Positions 10,094-22,093 of a stretch of 64,000 nucleotides of DNA are shown here, piece after piece; the first letter of the stretch is position 1, and each line of letters starts with the position of its first letter. The stretch lies in contig JARFXM010000006.1 of the NCBI GenBank assembly GCA_029532625.1, positions 248,001-312,000 of the forward strand, given 5' to 3'. Source of the stretch: Lomentospora prolificans. Taxonomy: Eukaryota; Ascomycota; Sordariomycetes; Microascales; Microascaceae. The translations under genes were made by a program, and so were the position numbers. Below the pieces are notes generated by a model that worked only from the letters and a program-made list of their open reading frames with translations, did no database searches and had not been told where the DNA came from.

Positions 10094-13000
10094 ATGACCC
10101 CTTCCGCATCGCCGCGTCCAGCAACACCGGATGTGGGCTTGGCCAACCTTGACGACCTGGACGTAGACTCACCTCTATCTGATCTACCCGACTACACGTT
10201 CGATTCCGAGTTCGAATCCGATCTTGACCCTCCCAAGGTTCCCTCCGATGCCGCCTCCGATGACGACTCGGACCAGGAACCAGTGCCGGCCGATGAGGTC
10301 ACGCCCCTGGAGACCGCTGGCGACGCTAGCCATAACTACGAGAATGGGACCTTGTTGGATCCTGGAAAAGAGAACCACGACGTGGACGATAATGTGGACA
10401 TGACTGGCGATGAACGGCCTGTCAAACGTCGACGACTTTTCGACACCACACCCCAGGCCGGTCCCCGCAAACGCGCCGAGTCGCCTCCCTGGAAAAGAAT
10501 CGAGGCTGAGGGCCCGACGACATTTACTGAGAATGGGCGACGAAAGTCTGGACGCATCAACCTCGTGCCCCTCGAGGAACGCCTGAAGGGTGACAAGCGG
10601 CTGACCAGGCGCGCCGCCCAGCCTGCCGTATCGCCTGCCAGCCCCCGACCCTCGAGTAACCGCGCTACGGCTACACCGCAACCCCCTTCTCAAAAGCCAG
10701 CTCAAAAAGTACCAGTCAGGAAATACGTGCCTGCCAAAGTAGCTCGGCCGACAACGGCGAAGCAGCAGCCAACCCGGGAACCTCGAGCATCCTCGCGCAC
10801 AACGCAGATGAAGCAGTCACCTTGCTCACCGCCCCAACCGACCCGCCAATCCACACGAGCACGTAGGACGTCGCGCTATGGCGCGGAGAGCGCGGCTTCC
10901 CGGGAACTTGCCAGCCCCGGGAGGCGCCGAGCCTCCAATCTACGCGACACACCCGCCCGACACCGGTTGCGCACTCGTCTCGAAGCGATCCCTATTCTCC
11001 ACCCTGACCAGCTGACGAAGCGACACAAACTTTTCTCAACTTTCGATGAGTATTGGGCGCGCGCCTGGGAGATCCCCATCGAAGAGGGGGGTCTCCTCGT
11101 CGCCGACGACGATCCTCGCATTACGGACGAAGAGGCAGTAAAGGAAGCTCTTATTATACAGAAGATCGAGGTGGAAACTGAACCAGGTGGCCTCCTATCT
11201 GAAGATCGCTGTTCTGTCTTTGTGCCCGAACATCAAGAGGAGCCCGCGAGGCAATGGGCGCATGTCGACCACATGACCAAGGCCGCCGCGAATTTTCGCC
11301 GGCTTCTGGTGGCTGAGCATGTGCGACACAAGGCTACCGCTAAGAAGCTCGCTGAGGCTTGTCGTGAGGAGTGGAGGCGCCGACAACCTAAATCAGCAGA
11401 GCAACTTGAGCAGGAGGCTCGTGAGCATTGGATCGTGCGATATCGTCTCGTCGCCCGTGCCGTGTTTGGTACCTGGGAGAACGTCAAAGCCGAGATTAAT
11501 CGACGACGGCTCCAGGACTGGGAAGCCGCAGAGCAGCGGAGGGTTAAGGCTGCTCTCAATGAGGCCGTCACCATCTCGGAGCAGAAATTACAAGCGCGAA
11601 AGGCAATAGCCGATTCCGACTTGGATTCCGACATGGAACTCGATTCGGAGCTCGATTCGGCTCTCTTGTCTGATACCGGTGCAGAGGACGATGTGAGTAA
11701 TGGAAGTGAGAGCGATGTCGCCGATGATGAAGTAAATGATGCCTCTGATCAAGAGGTGGACGATGATAATATGACCTCCGACGAAGATGAGGATGAGCCG
11801 GAGAGCAAGGACGACGGTGACGACGAACACCTTACCCGTGAGCAACTGCTGGCAAAGTACGCCAACCTGCCTGACCTACCACAAGGGACAGTCGAATCGT
11901 TTGCCGGGGAAGAAAAAGGCGAAGGGGAGGCTACTGTGAAGGAAGAAGATGATACCAGCGATGAATCGATTGACATGGATGATGACCTAGGATCGACCGA
12001 TATGGATTCGGATGTGGATTCTGATGAAGACGATGACAATGGTGGCAATGATGGAGAAGAAGAAGAAGACGAATCTGATGAAGAGGCACCTTCTGGCCTC
12101 TTGGGTCTTTTCTTTGGCAAATCGGAACTCAAGAAACTCAAGGAGGAGGCTGTGGATGAATCAATCCCCAGGGACTCATCAAACGATAAGAACGAACCCG
12201 GAGCAAAGCCTGTCGCTCGTAACGAATCTTCGCATAATGCCCTGCCTACTGATGAACCAATACAAAAGGCCGCCGAAGAACCCGTGTACGGCTCTCAACC
12301 CAAAGTCAACGGTGTGGATAAGACGGAGGATGCGCCATATGTAACGGACGACGATGATGCTATCTCCCTGATTCATCATCCCGGCGATCGCCGCTCAACC
12401 GTCGAGCCAGAGACGAACCCGAGCAAGCCGGCTACACCGCTACCAGACCTCCCGGAGATGGATGGACTCCCTAATGGCACTGGGACTAAGGCGAATGGCA
12501 GTAGGAGTGCGTTGATGTCATCACGGCCGCGTCAAAAATCGGTTGGATTTCAGCTCGCCAACGGTATGTCGAGTTCTCCCATGCAAATGGAGTCGAGCGC
12601 ATCCGAGCGGGCGTCTATGCCACCACCTAAACTTATCGCGAATGACGTTGAAGATGTGGTTATGGACGATGCACCCCCTGCTGAGTGCGCTCGTATAGAG
12701 CCAGCTGCTACCGAGCCAGCCAGGGGTCTAGTGGCGGAGCTCGACAGGCCCAAAACTGACTGGGTCGCCAATGCCGGTAGCTTGGCGCGGACTCAGTCCC
12801 CGGGGACGCCCCAGCCCACGCCCTCTGGCGTAGACCCATCTATCGCGTCTGAACTGGTCCCCGCCAAAAACACTACCAGCCGCAGTGCGTCGCCCTCCCA
12901 GCCTAGCGCCCCCAAGACCGACATTCCTTTCCTTCTCCGGGGCACCCTCCGAGAGTATCAGCACTTCGGGCTCGACTGGCTCGCTGGCCTCTACGCCAAC

Positions 13001-15625
13001 AGCACTAACGGTATCCTCGCTGACGAGATGGGTCTCGGCAAAACCATCCAGACCATTGCACTTCTTGCTCACCTCGCCTGCTATCACGAGGTCTGGGGGC
13101 CGCACCTCGTCATTGTGCCCACCAGCGTTATGCTCAACTGGGAGATGGAGTTCAAAAAGTGGTGCCCTGGCTTCAAGATCCTTGCCTACTACGGCAACCA
13201 AGAGGAGCGTAAGCGCAAGCGTCAAGGTTGGAACAATGACGACGTCTGGAATGTCTGCATTACGTCTTATCAGCTTGTGCTTCAAGATAGCCAAGTCTTC
13301 AAGCGGCGACGCTGGCATTACATGATCCTCGATGAAGCACATAACATTAAGAACTTCAAGTCGCAGCGGTGGCAGACACTTCTCGGCTTCAATACACAGG
13401 CTCGGCTACTCTTAACCGGTACACCGCTCCAGAATAACCTAACCGAGCTATGGTCTCTCCTCTTCTTCCTCATGCCTTCAGAGAACGGTGTGGGCGGCTT
13501 TGCCGACTTGCAAGAATTTCACGACTGGTTCCAAAAACCGGAGTCGCAAATTCTTGAAAGTGGCAAGGAGAAGATGGATGACGAGGCCCGGGCCATCATT
13601 TCCAAACTCCACAAGGTCCTTCGACCCTACCTTCTACGCCGTCTCAAAGCCGACGTCGAAAAGCAGATGCCAGCCAAATACGAGCATGTCGAATTCTGCC
13701 GCCTCTCAAAGCGGCAGCGCGAGCTCTACGACGGATTTTTGGCTCGCTCAGATACACGCAACACCCTAGCATCAGGCAACTATCTCAGCATCATTAACTG
13801 TCTCATGCAGCTCCGCAAGGTGTGCAATCATCCTGACCTTTTCGTCGACCGACCCATCATGACCTCATTTCCGATGGAACGATCGGTGGCCGGCGGCTAC
13901 CAGTATACAGAGCGCTTCATTCGAAAATCTATCCTCGCTCAGAACCCTATGGAAACTGTGAGCCTGCGTTTCCTAAACCTCATTCCTACCCTTCACGAAA
14001 CCCTCTCCACCCACACTGCCGATACCATCTCTCGGCTCACGACCCCCCGGATTCTCATGGACATGCGGGACGCACAGAAGAAACGCGCCAAGGAAGGGTT
14101 CAAGGAGCTGGACCCTACCACTGTCCTATCTAACATCGGTTACCTTGAAGGCATCGGGCGCTGGGACCGATTTGAGGAACTCCAGCACTCCGTTTACCTA
14201 AACGCTCTCCGGCGCCAACAGCGGCCCATTTACGGCGAAAACGTCATCAACATGCTTACTCTTGATCTCCACAATAGCCCACGTAAGCTCCGGACTAGGG
14301 TCCCCCGAAAAGTGCTTAACTGGTTCGAAGAGGACTCCGTCTTTATCTCGTCCATGATCAAGGGCGTAGAGAGGCGATCTGCTGAACTACACACGACGAT
14401 TGAAAAGTTCGCTTGCATTACGCCTGCGGTTGTGGCCAAGGATCTGCACCGACTCGTCCTCGGCTCTCGAGGTGTTGCGGCCTTCCAAGAAGCTGATCTC
14501 AAGCTATCCAAAGCGACTCGGTGGGCGCCTTATATGCCCAAAGAGCCGCCGGTCGACCCGTGGCACGAGGCCCGCATGCGGCTGAGCATCCAGTTCCCCG
14601 ACAAACGGCTGCTCCAGTTTGACTGCGGCAAGCTCCAGACGCTCGACAGGCTTCTCCGCAAGCTTCAAGCCGGCGGCCACCGCGCGCTCATTTTTACGCA
14701 GATGACCAAGGTACTCGACATCCTCGAGCAATTCCTCAACATCCATGGGCACAAATATCTCCGCCTAGACGGCGCTACCAAAGTCGAGCAGCGTCAGATT
14801 TTAACTGATCGATTCAATAACGACCCTCGCATTCTATGCTTTATTCTTTCTACCCGTTCAGGTGGTCTCGGCATCAACCTCACAGGCGCTGATACTGTCA
14901 TTTTTTACGATCAAGACTGGAACCCAGCTATGGACAAGCAGTGCCAGGACCGATGCCACCGTATTGGACAAACGCGTGACGTACATATTTACCGGCTGGT
15001 GAGCGAGCATACAATCGAGGCCAATATTCTGCGGAAGGCGTCGCAGAAGCAGATGCTCGATGATGTTGTAATTCAGGAGGGCGAATTTACAACGGATTAC
15101 TTCAACAAGCTTTCGGTGCAGGATGTGATTGGAGATGAGACGGGGGCTAGAAGGGAGGATGCTGATTTGATGAATGACGGCGTTGCCGCAGCGAATGCCG
15201 CAATGGATCGTGTCTTGGGCGGCGTGGATGGTGGTGCGAGCGACGATCGTTCCGTCGGTCGGGTACTCGCGCAAGCAGAAGATAAAGAGGACGTCACGGC
15301 CGCACGGGTGGCCGAGAAGGAAATTCAGGCTGATGAGGTAGATTTCAGTGAAAAGAGCGCGGCCGGAGGCGCATCTGGCCCTGCCACGGAAAGGCAGAAC
15401 ACGCCACGCACGGCCACACCCGGTGGTGGAACGCCTGCTCCCGGGGGAGGAGACACCGAGGAAGAGGGACCCGTTGAGCTCAACGCTTGGGGCGACAAGA
15501 TTCACAACGTCGACCACTTTATGCTGAGCGCCATGGCCGACATGCTCAAAAATACCCCTCTCGAGATCCCCAAGGATAAGAAGAAGGGCAAGAAGAGCCG
15601 CGGCAAGGACACGAGGAAGAGGTAG
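10094..15625 (+). CDS. swr1: SWR1 ATPase, H2A.Z-exchange remodeller
   Basis: A single 1843-codon exon from ATG 10094 to TAG 15623-15625. The preceding GTG at 10091 is not used as a start. Order: a basic, Pro/Ser-rich N-terminus; an HSA domain at about residues 385-460 (WAHVDHMTKAAANFRRLLVA); a long acidic Asp/Glu tract at about 515-690; the Snf2 ATPase starting near residue 943, with Walker A DEMGLGKT (GLGKT 980-984) and Walker B DEAH (1080-1083); the long insertion between the lobes that marks the INO80/SWR1 class; and helicase-C (about 1509-1662) with STRSGGLGINLTGADTVIFY and QDRCHRIGQTRDVHIYRLVS. The basic tail ends KKGKKSRGKDTRKR. Swr1 is the catalytic subunit of the nuclear SWR1 complex, exchanging H2A for H2A.Z. 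All motifs are intact, and the length fits fungal Swr1. Confidence 0.97.
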   Translation: MTPSASPRPATPDVGLANLDDLDVDSPLSDLPDYTFDSEFESDLDPPKVPSDAASDDDSDQEPVPADEVTPLETAGDASHNYENGTLLDPGKENHDVDDNVDMTGDERPVKRRRLFDTTPQAGPRKRAESPPWKRIEAEGPTTFTENGRRKSGRINLVPLEERLKGDKRLTRRAAQPAVSPASPRPSSNRATATPQPPSQKPAQKVPVRKYVPAKVARPTTAKQQPTREPRASSRTTQMKQSPCSPPQPTRQSTRARRTSRYGAESAASRELASPGRRRASNLRDTPARHRLRTRLEAIPILHPDQLTKRHKLFSTFDEYWARAWEIPIEEGGLLVADDDPRITDEEAVKEALIIQKIEVETEPGGLLSEDRCSVFVPEHQEEPARQWAHVDHMTKAAANFRRLLVAEHVRHKATAKKLAEACREEWRRRQPKSAEQLEQEAREHWIVRYRLVARAVFGTWENVKAEINRRRLQDWEAAEQRRVKAALNEAVTISEQKLQARKAIADSDLDSDMELDSELDSALLSDTGAEDDVSNGSESDVADDEVNDASDQEVDDDNMTSDEDEDEPESKDDGDDEHLTREQLLAKYANLPDLPQGTVESFAGEEKGEGEATVKEEDDTSDESIDMDDDLGSTDMDSDVDSDEDDDNGGNDGEEEEDESDEEAPSGLLGLFFGKSELKKLKEEAVDESIPRDSSNDKNEPGAKPVARNESSHNALPTDEPIQKAAEEPVYGSQPKVNGVDKTEDAPYVTDDDDAISLIHHPGDRRSTVEPETNPSKPATPLPDLPEMDGLPNGTGTKANGSRSALMSSRPRQKSVGFQLANGMSSSPMQMESSASERASMPPPKLIANDVEDVVMDDAPPAECARIEPAATEPARGLVAELDRPKTDWVANAGSLARTQSPGTPQPTPSGVDPSIASELVPAKNTTSRSASPSQPSAPKTDIPFLLRGTLREYQHFGLDWLAGLYANSTNGILADEMGLGKTIQTIALLAHLACYHEVWGPHLVIVPTSVMLNWEMEFKKWCPGFKILAYYGNQEERKRKRQGWNNDDVWNVCITSYQLVLQDSQVFKRRRWHYMILDEAHNIKNFKSQRWQTLLGFNTQARLLLTGTPLQNNLTELWSLLFFLMPSENGVGGFADLQEFHDWFQKPESQILESGKEKMDDEARAIISKLHKVLRPYLLRRLKADVEKQMPAKYEHVEFCRLSKRQRELYDGFLARSDTRNTLASGNYLSIINCLMQLRKVCNHPDLFVDRPIMTSFPMERSVAGGYQYTERFIRKSILAQNPMETVSLRFLNLIPTLHETLSTHTADTISRLTTPRILMDMRDAQKKRAKEGFKELDPTTVLSNIGYLEGIGRWDRFEELQHSVYLNALRRQQRPIYGENVINMLTLDLHNSPRKLRTRVPRKVLNWFEEDSVFISSMIKGVERRSAELHTTIEKFACITPAVVAKDLHRLVLGSRGVAAFQEADLKLSKATRWAPYMPKEPPVDPWHEARMRLSIQFPDKRLLQFDCGKLQTLDRLLRKLQAGGHRALIFTQMTKVLDILEQFLNIHGHKYLRLDGATKVEQRQILTDRFNNDPRILCFILSTRSGGLGINLTGADTVIFYDQDWNPAMDKQCQDRCHRIGQTRDVHIYRLVSEHTIEANILRKASQKQMLDDVVIQEGEFTTDYFNKLSVQDVIGDETGARREDADLMNDGVAAANAAMDRVLGGVDGGASDDRSVGRVLAQAEDKEDVTAARVAEKEIQADEVDFSEKSAAGGASGPATERQNTPRTATPGGGTPAPGGGDTEEEGPVELNAWGDKIHNVDHFMLSAMADMLKNTPLEIPKDKKKGKKSRGKDTRKR

Positions 15626-16325
15626 AGAAGACCAGACCCTCCACTATAAATTCCCCTCGCCCTAGCGAGAGAGTATACTAGCTGTTTTACGGTACGCGCG
15701 TGCGTTTGTTTTACTATTGGGAAGAACGGTTTATTTAGGAACAAGACCGGGACAAAGAAAAAACGCATGGGTGGCTGCTCACACACACATTAGATTGGGG
15801 GTCTTTATTTCATGTTTCTGGCGAAGAGCGACCTTTTTCCTTTTTTTATTTTTTATTTTTTTCTTGTGGTTACGTGTTACCCCGAGAGATTCATCATATT
15901 CTTCACTCCTGCATTGTCCTCTTCCGTTTTTTTTCTTTCCACTTTTCTGTTTTTGAGTTCGACTGCGCGTTCCCTCGATTTGTGTATCATTAGGATTATG
16001 ACCAAGCATAGGATTCGGTGATAGAGTGGATGGAGTGTAGGTACATAACGCTACATGAAGAATATCCCCGTACATATCAAACTTGACCACCTAGAACTCG
16101 AGGCATCCGAACATAATGTGCACTGGAAGCATAACTCTTGTGAGAGCGAGATTTGCTTCCTCGTGTTCCACAGTCCACGCAGGTCGCTAGAGAGTAGTCA
16201 GCCAAGATGCAAGCATGTATGATCAATATGTTCATGCTATATATGATTGTTATGCCTGCCATCCGTAGTGCAAGTCGAAACACTCGACAAAGCTAATATA
16301 AAACAAAATAGCCCTTCTAAAAGAG

Positions 16326-16368
<43 letters not shown>

Positions 16369-16787
16369 ATAAAAAAAAGCGATTGGGTATCTCCACCACT
16401 TTGCCTCTAGCGTGCAACACGCCACCAACCACTCTCAGACTTCTGCCTCATACACAATCAAGAAGGCTAGGGTCATCTCATACACCAGATGCGCCTCTCC
16501 TTTGCAAGGTTAACTCTTCCTTGATCGGGTTAAAGTGTAACCGCGACTTCCGGGATGCCATGTCCATCCCATATTCCGAATGCTCCGTAAGTTCCTTTTT
16601 CGAATCTTCTCTTTTTTCCCGTTCGTTTAGAATACACAGTCATAAGCGTGATAGATGCTATGGACAAAAAAAAATTGTTGGGGTTGGATATATGTCACAA
16701 TCGCCAGAACCGCGTCGACTCGAGGCGTTCTAGAGATAGCCTACCATCGTGGGAGGTGGTAGGCGATACAATCGCAAGTCGGCATTC
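15626..16787. other. Convergent 3' intergenic region
   Basis: Lies between the stop codons of SWR1 (+) and the SCOC-like gene (-). It contains T-rich tracts at about 15826-15865 and 15927-15955, probably in the SWR1 3' UTR/termination zone, and the long poly-A tract listed separately. No gene was recognised. Confidence 0.6.
16326..16366. repeat. Poly(A) tract, 41 nt
   Basis: An uninterrupted run of 41 A, followed after CCAT by another eight A. It lies in the convergent region about 700 bp past the SWR1 stop. Such poly(dA:dT) stretches exclude nucleosomes. It could also be an old retroposed tail, but no adjacent element body or target-site duplication was seen. Confidence 0.95.
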
Positions 16788-17336
16788 TTATTTTTTCAGC
16801 CGGCCATCGGTCGCGGTGATCTTGCTCGTGCTCATCAAGTCGCCGATATACTTTTGCAAAAACTTGTTGTTGCTGTCCAGCTTGTCGTGCTCTTCCCTCA
16901 CCGCCTCGATGCGTTGGAAGATGGCTAGCAAGGAGTCTTGCAGTGCCTTGGCTTGCCTAAGACATAGTTAGACGCAGGGAGACTTCGAATAGACAAATTC
17001 TGCAAAAACCGACCTCCTCAATTCTTCCCTAGCCTCCCGACCCATTGCCTCAATATCCTCGCTTGTTCTTCGCGGACTCATGGCGCGCACGTCGTCAGGC
17101 CCAAACTGAATATCCACGGGGCCAACGTCGTGATCGCGTGGGATGACGAGGGGGCCGCTGCTCTTTCGGCTGAGAAGCCGGGGTCTCTGGGGTACAGGCG
17201 CGTGTATACGAAGGTGGTCGTTGTCATTAGAGGCTGACGACGAATCAGACGAGCTTGTATGGCCGGTCGGGGTGGTCGCGTCGGGGGAGTGGTGCGCGGG
17301 ATGTTGTATTTCGATATCAGTTGAAGTCGAAGCCAT
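16788..17336 (-). CDS. Short coiled-coil (SCOC-like, DUF2205) protein
   Basis: Exons 17336-17014 and 16956-16788 encode 163 residues. The first 100 are Ser/Pro/His-rich and likely disordered. The end is an amphipathic coiled coil: SEDIEAMGREAREELRRQAK, LLAIFQRIEAVREEHDKLDS, NNKFLQKYIGDLMSTSK. This VREExxKLxxxNxxLxxYIxxLMxxS pattern is that of the SCOC/DUF2205 family. In animals SCOC is a Golgi-associated Arl1 effector; a Golgi-trafficking role here is inference. The intron donor is the weak GTCGGT, with a CTAAC branch and TCTTAG acceptor. The splice joins AG to G and preserves the heptads. An ATG further upstream (17381) exists in frame, but ATG 17336 (MASTSTD) is the more typical start. Confidence 0.8.
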
Positions 17337-20300
17337 CACAGTGACGAAATGGCGAAAAATATCGACCAAGTATTTTTGCAATCAAGCGATAGCTCGCGTG
17401 TAGCAGGTACGGTTAAAATAATCCACGCAGGTATGAGTGTTCAGGGGACGAGGTACGACCTTTCTCTTGTCGCGAACGTCGGTTGTGGCTTGATGATACC
17501 CAACAGGACTCGCATGAGCAGGTCAAAAGCCAACTATAGAGTGTTATGCTGTTCAGACGTGATGTCTGGGAAGGTTGACCATTTACAACACGGGCAAATC
17601 GGATCCCACGCAGGTATGGACGCCTAGGCTGATTATGACCCCGTCGTGCCGAGTTGACAGGAGGAAAAGGCTGCCGACGGCGAGCGAGGCAAAGACAGAA
17701 CTACCGCGGGTGATGCGAAAACCGAGCCCCCCTGAGCTGGATTTACCTGTCCTTGATCTAGGTCCTCCAAAACCTAGAATCAAGTGGTCTTGTTCGTAAA
17801 GATGTACCAAATCCCTCGGGAGGTGGCAAAATCGTCCCGGTCGAGACACAAGCTCTCCTGAGGACGGCAAGAGATGCTACCAAGCCTGTTGCCGAACGGG
17901 GGCGCAAAAGCCACTGTGGTATTTCTCGTGAATAACACCAAGGTGCCTCTCAACTGGAGAATTTGGGTATAATCGCCGTCGTTTGAACCTCGGGCTCTTT
18001 AAATCTCGTCGTCGCTGCGATAGCTTGACGCGCTTTCCAGTCGGAAGTCAGAAAAAGAACAGGGTGTTGCGTCTTCCGTTTCCGTAGAAATCGATTAAAA
18101 TCTGCTAGAAAGGGCGTCGAGTCAATTTAACGTCTGCGCGACGTCTTATCAAGCTCGTTTGGAGGCGATGCGTGGTGGGCGGGACAGTAGCTGGCGAACG
18201 TGTACGGCCAGTATGCTCAGGATCGCTATGCTGGGGAACGTTCGAGGAACGACGGTCGAACTCCAAAAGGGACGAAGCAAAAGTTGAATGCACCTGACCA
18301 CAATTATGCAAGAAAGATGAATCGTATGTATTAAGGGAAAAGGAGAAAAAAAACCTGAAAAGAAAAACCTCTTGGATAATGTGTAAGGGGACGAGGGCCG
18401 AGAGGAAGCAAAGCGAAAACTGCAAGTGGGAATGGGGAAGCGCTGAATTGATATTTAGAGGAGACTGATGGACAACAGTGGGAAAAGGTACTTGGCGAAG
18501 GGAAGGAAACTGTGCTGTACTGAGTACCGTTGGGAACAGGTAGCAACCTTGGAATTCCCGGGACGAAATACACCACGCCTTTGTCGCGTCCGTTGTGTCA
18601 TTTAAAGCGGGAGAACTAAGTTAGAGGATGAAGAGAAACTTGTACCTTCTACTCTCACCTGCTAAATGTACAACTTAGAAGTGGAGGTAGAGGATACCTA
18701 ATATCTGATTCAGGGTCCGTTACGTCCAAGGAGGTGAGGATGGTGGGCCGGTCAAGGTCCAGAATGAGCCCAGACGTCAAAAGCCAAGAGGGGATGTGCT
18801 TGCTTGACGTATCAAGACGGTGAGGTGTACTTCGTCTTCGTACTGGCGGATAGTCGCTCACAAGCGCACACATCCACAGCGTATCGCCAGCTAATGGAGA
18901 GGGCGGTGAGAGGTTTTCCCCCCAAAATGGCCCCGCGTCGCAGAACCCGTTCGGGCCCAGGCAGCCTAGGTAATTATTCCTCGAGGTTGGTACGTCGGCA
19001 ATGTGGCACAGTGACGAGCAAAATGTTGTTGGCCTGCCAAAACACAGTCCTCGATTCTAGAATGTTGTCCAGTTTGAACGGATGGAGGATACCAAAACTG
19101 AACGCCCCCCCCCACGCGTCCAAAGAGAAAGAAAATATGGAGGATGGAAGAAAACTCCCATGGGGATTACCCCTGGTGCTCCTGCCCCATCCACCTCCGC
19201 TCTGTTCGACGAAGTAGTCCCACGTAGTGCAACCGAACAAAGGAAACAAACGTCCTCCTGACTTGCTGCAGGCAAGCCGAGGGAAGGAAAACAGGCAGCA
19301 TTCGACGCTAGCTGGATCTTGAGTAAGGGTCTAGACCAATCCACTTGGCCACCCCAATATTGTTAGTGTGCCATATTTTCTTTCGAGAACCGTCAGGGAG
19401 CATTGAGGCCACTGTGCCACGGTATCCCCCATCCGCTAGCGCGATGTGAGTGAAATTTGACAAGTGGAACATGAGTGATACTCCATCATGAGTTCCACTT
19501 GGCTTCAGGCCAGAGCAGCAAAGCATCCTACATTCTTGGAGGCAGAGAAACTACATTCTAATTCGGAATCAACTGGAAGAAGTCGGTAACAACGCCAGCG
19601 AACCGTCGGCGTTGGCGTTAGCCAACAACCCAGACGCGGGCTCGGCGCAAGGTGTTGGTAAGGGAGGTAGGGTTCGACGGGCAAGCTCTGTAGCCGCACC
19701 GCCCCCGATTCTCGCCTCTTGAATTGGAAGTTCCACATCGTCGCTTTGCCTTGGCCTTTTTACAACGAGGTTATTTAACCCCGAAACTTCTGACCGACAG
19801 CACTCCTATTAATGCTCCCCCGACCCCTGGTGTTGTTTGTCGCCTGCGAAAGATGTCGCGTATACCGAATAGCTGCCCTATCGCATTTTGGAATGCCCTT
19901 CGTACCAGTCTTTCGGCGCCAAGGCCGGTTCGACCACCCAGTTAACAGAAGAGACCCAGTCCAGTTCCACGGCAAGAGGTGAGGGTTCAACAGCACCTAT
20001 TAGTCGCGACGATATGACCAAACGAAGATCCGGAGGGTGGGGAGTCCTGGCCTGCAAGGGTCGAATCAGCATCTGTGACGCCATAGTAATCTCCACCCCA
20101 GCTCTTGTCTCATTTAGCCAGAGAAAAAAAAAACCAAGAGAAGAGGCGGACTATTATTACCCACGCCCCCTATTTCCTTTGCCAACATTTCTTCAGTCGT
20201 CTGGTTCTATGCCAAGATGCCAAGACCCAGGAGCCTTGCCGACCGGGCGAATGAGGTGTGGTAATTACACGCCCCCTCCCGTTTTGTTCCCGCGTTCTTC

Positions 20301-22071
20301 CTTCCCTCACCAGTGAGGTTGGCCAATGTGGCCTATCAGAAGACCGAGAAACGGTCACCCCGGCTGCGGTGAGGGCAAGGTCGGCTCGTTAGTAAATCCG
20401 TCCGTTTGTCCATCCTGGAAGCTGTGACGTAGGGGTACATAAGTGGCTGACTCCCTTTTCGAGCCACTGCTAGCGCTGTTGTCCAGATGGCCAGCAGCAC
20501 GGGGGGGCAGTGTGCTCTCGTAAAAATGCGCCTCCAACAACGGTGTGTGTGAGGCTTCACGATGGACGTGATTTCGAAAGCGTAAGAACCCGGATGGGGC
20601 CCCGTCAAAAATCGCAACGGCTACAAACAGAGAACCAAACTGGACCGGCGGTCCTATTTAGTGGTCGGTCCTCCTGGGTAATTAGCAGTACTGGAGCCGT
20701 ACACGGATACTTTGGGTGCCCAGACTTGTTGCCCCGCCCTCCTCGAAGATCGTCATCACCGGGTATAGTGGATGAGCGTAGCATAATGCGTACAGTAGCG
20801 CCGTCTTTTAGGGCCCAGCAAGCCCTTCACACTCCGGAGGATACATACACACATAGAGGCTTCATACAAGTCGACGACCAAGCCGTCCCGTTTTAGAGGT
20901 GTGACAAACACCTCGCACCGTTGCAGAAGCGGCCTCACCGTGCCGAGCCAGCACCAATTTTACCCAGAAAACCCAACGGGATGGTCGCGTGCCGGCAGCC
21001 TCCTATCTTCCCTTGGAGAACAGTAGACGCCCCTGCCGTTCATGTACGGACGGCCGAGCATGCCGCGTGTTTAGGAGCGGGCGAGTGTGGGGATACGGTT
21101 GCCAGAAATACGGATTTGGATTTATAGCGCAGCCCGCCCAAAAAGCGATGCTGGCATCTGGTTCGGGCATTATTGCGTTCAAGCGATGCGGAGCAGTCGT
21201 CAGTTCTGGGCAAGACCTTAAACCCCTTTTCCCTCTTCCGCCTCCTGGCAGGCTTTCTGCAGTGCTTCGCGAAGGGTCCAGCAACAACTCGGGGAAGACG
21301 ACGGTGCCCATGCTACAAGTACAACTCTCTCGTTGGACTTGGGCCAGGAACAGCGCCCACCTAGCCTAGCTGGGCTTCTCCTTCAAGGATACGCTGACCA
21401 CCGTTTGCTGGCCTTCCTCGAGATTACATCGCCTAACGCGCGCTGTACTAAGCAGACCGGAATAACGCTAAAGACCATAGAAAGGCGGCGTTTGTTGGCG
21501 GGAACTTGAAAAACCAGGCACACGCCCCCTCATTTGAAGACAGTTCAGTTGAAGGGAATTCAAATTTCACGCTAGAAGCAATCGAACAGGCAGAATGCAA
21601 AGGCCTTTACCTCGTCTCGCGGAACCTCCGGTATTCTGCCCTACACTTTTTTCTCTCGGTCGGTGGATGGAGGATCAGTTGCGGGAAATTTGGCTTGGCG
21701 AACCTCTCCACAGTGACACTCAAGTACCTCCTCGATTTGTCTCGAGGACCTAGTTTTTGGGCATCGCCCATCTCAAATTACCATCCTCGGCCGTTATGAG
21801 GGGGTCGCCACGGTCCCATGGTGGGGATCATACCGTTGGGAACAGAAGTACCTGGGTCGGTCTGGATCGAGGTCTGAGTCTAGGTCCAGCCTGGCGGTAT
21901 CCACCACTGTAAGAGAGCTTGAGGAGAACATTAGGAAAGCAAGGGGAGTTGAGCAGAAGACGGGATGCGAGAGTCGAGTGGGTACTTCTAGTTTACGAAG
22001 ACTCTCTCCTGCCGAGAGGAGTCGAGGTGGGTATTTGTCGGTCTACCGTTTTCGAGAAAGGGGCCCCCAGC

Positions 22072-22093
22072 TTTTTTTTGGGGGGGGGGGGGG
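22072..22093 (+). repeat. T8-G14 homopolymer pair
   Basis: Eight T followed directly by fourteen G. A G14 run can form a quadruplex on its own and is prone to length change and sequencing error. Confidence 0.9.
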
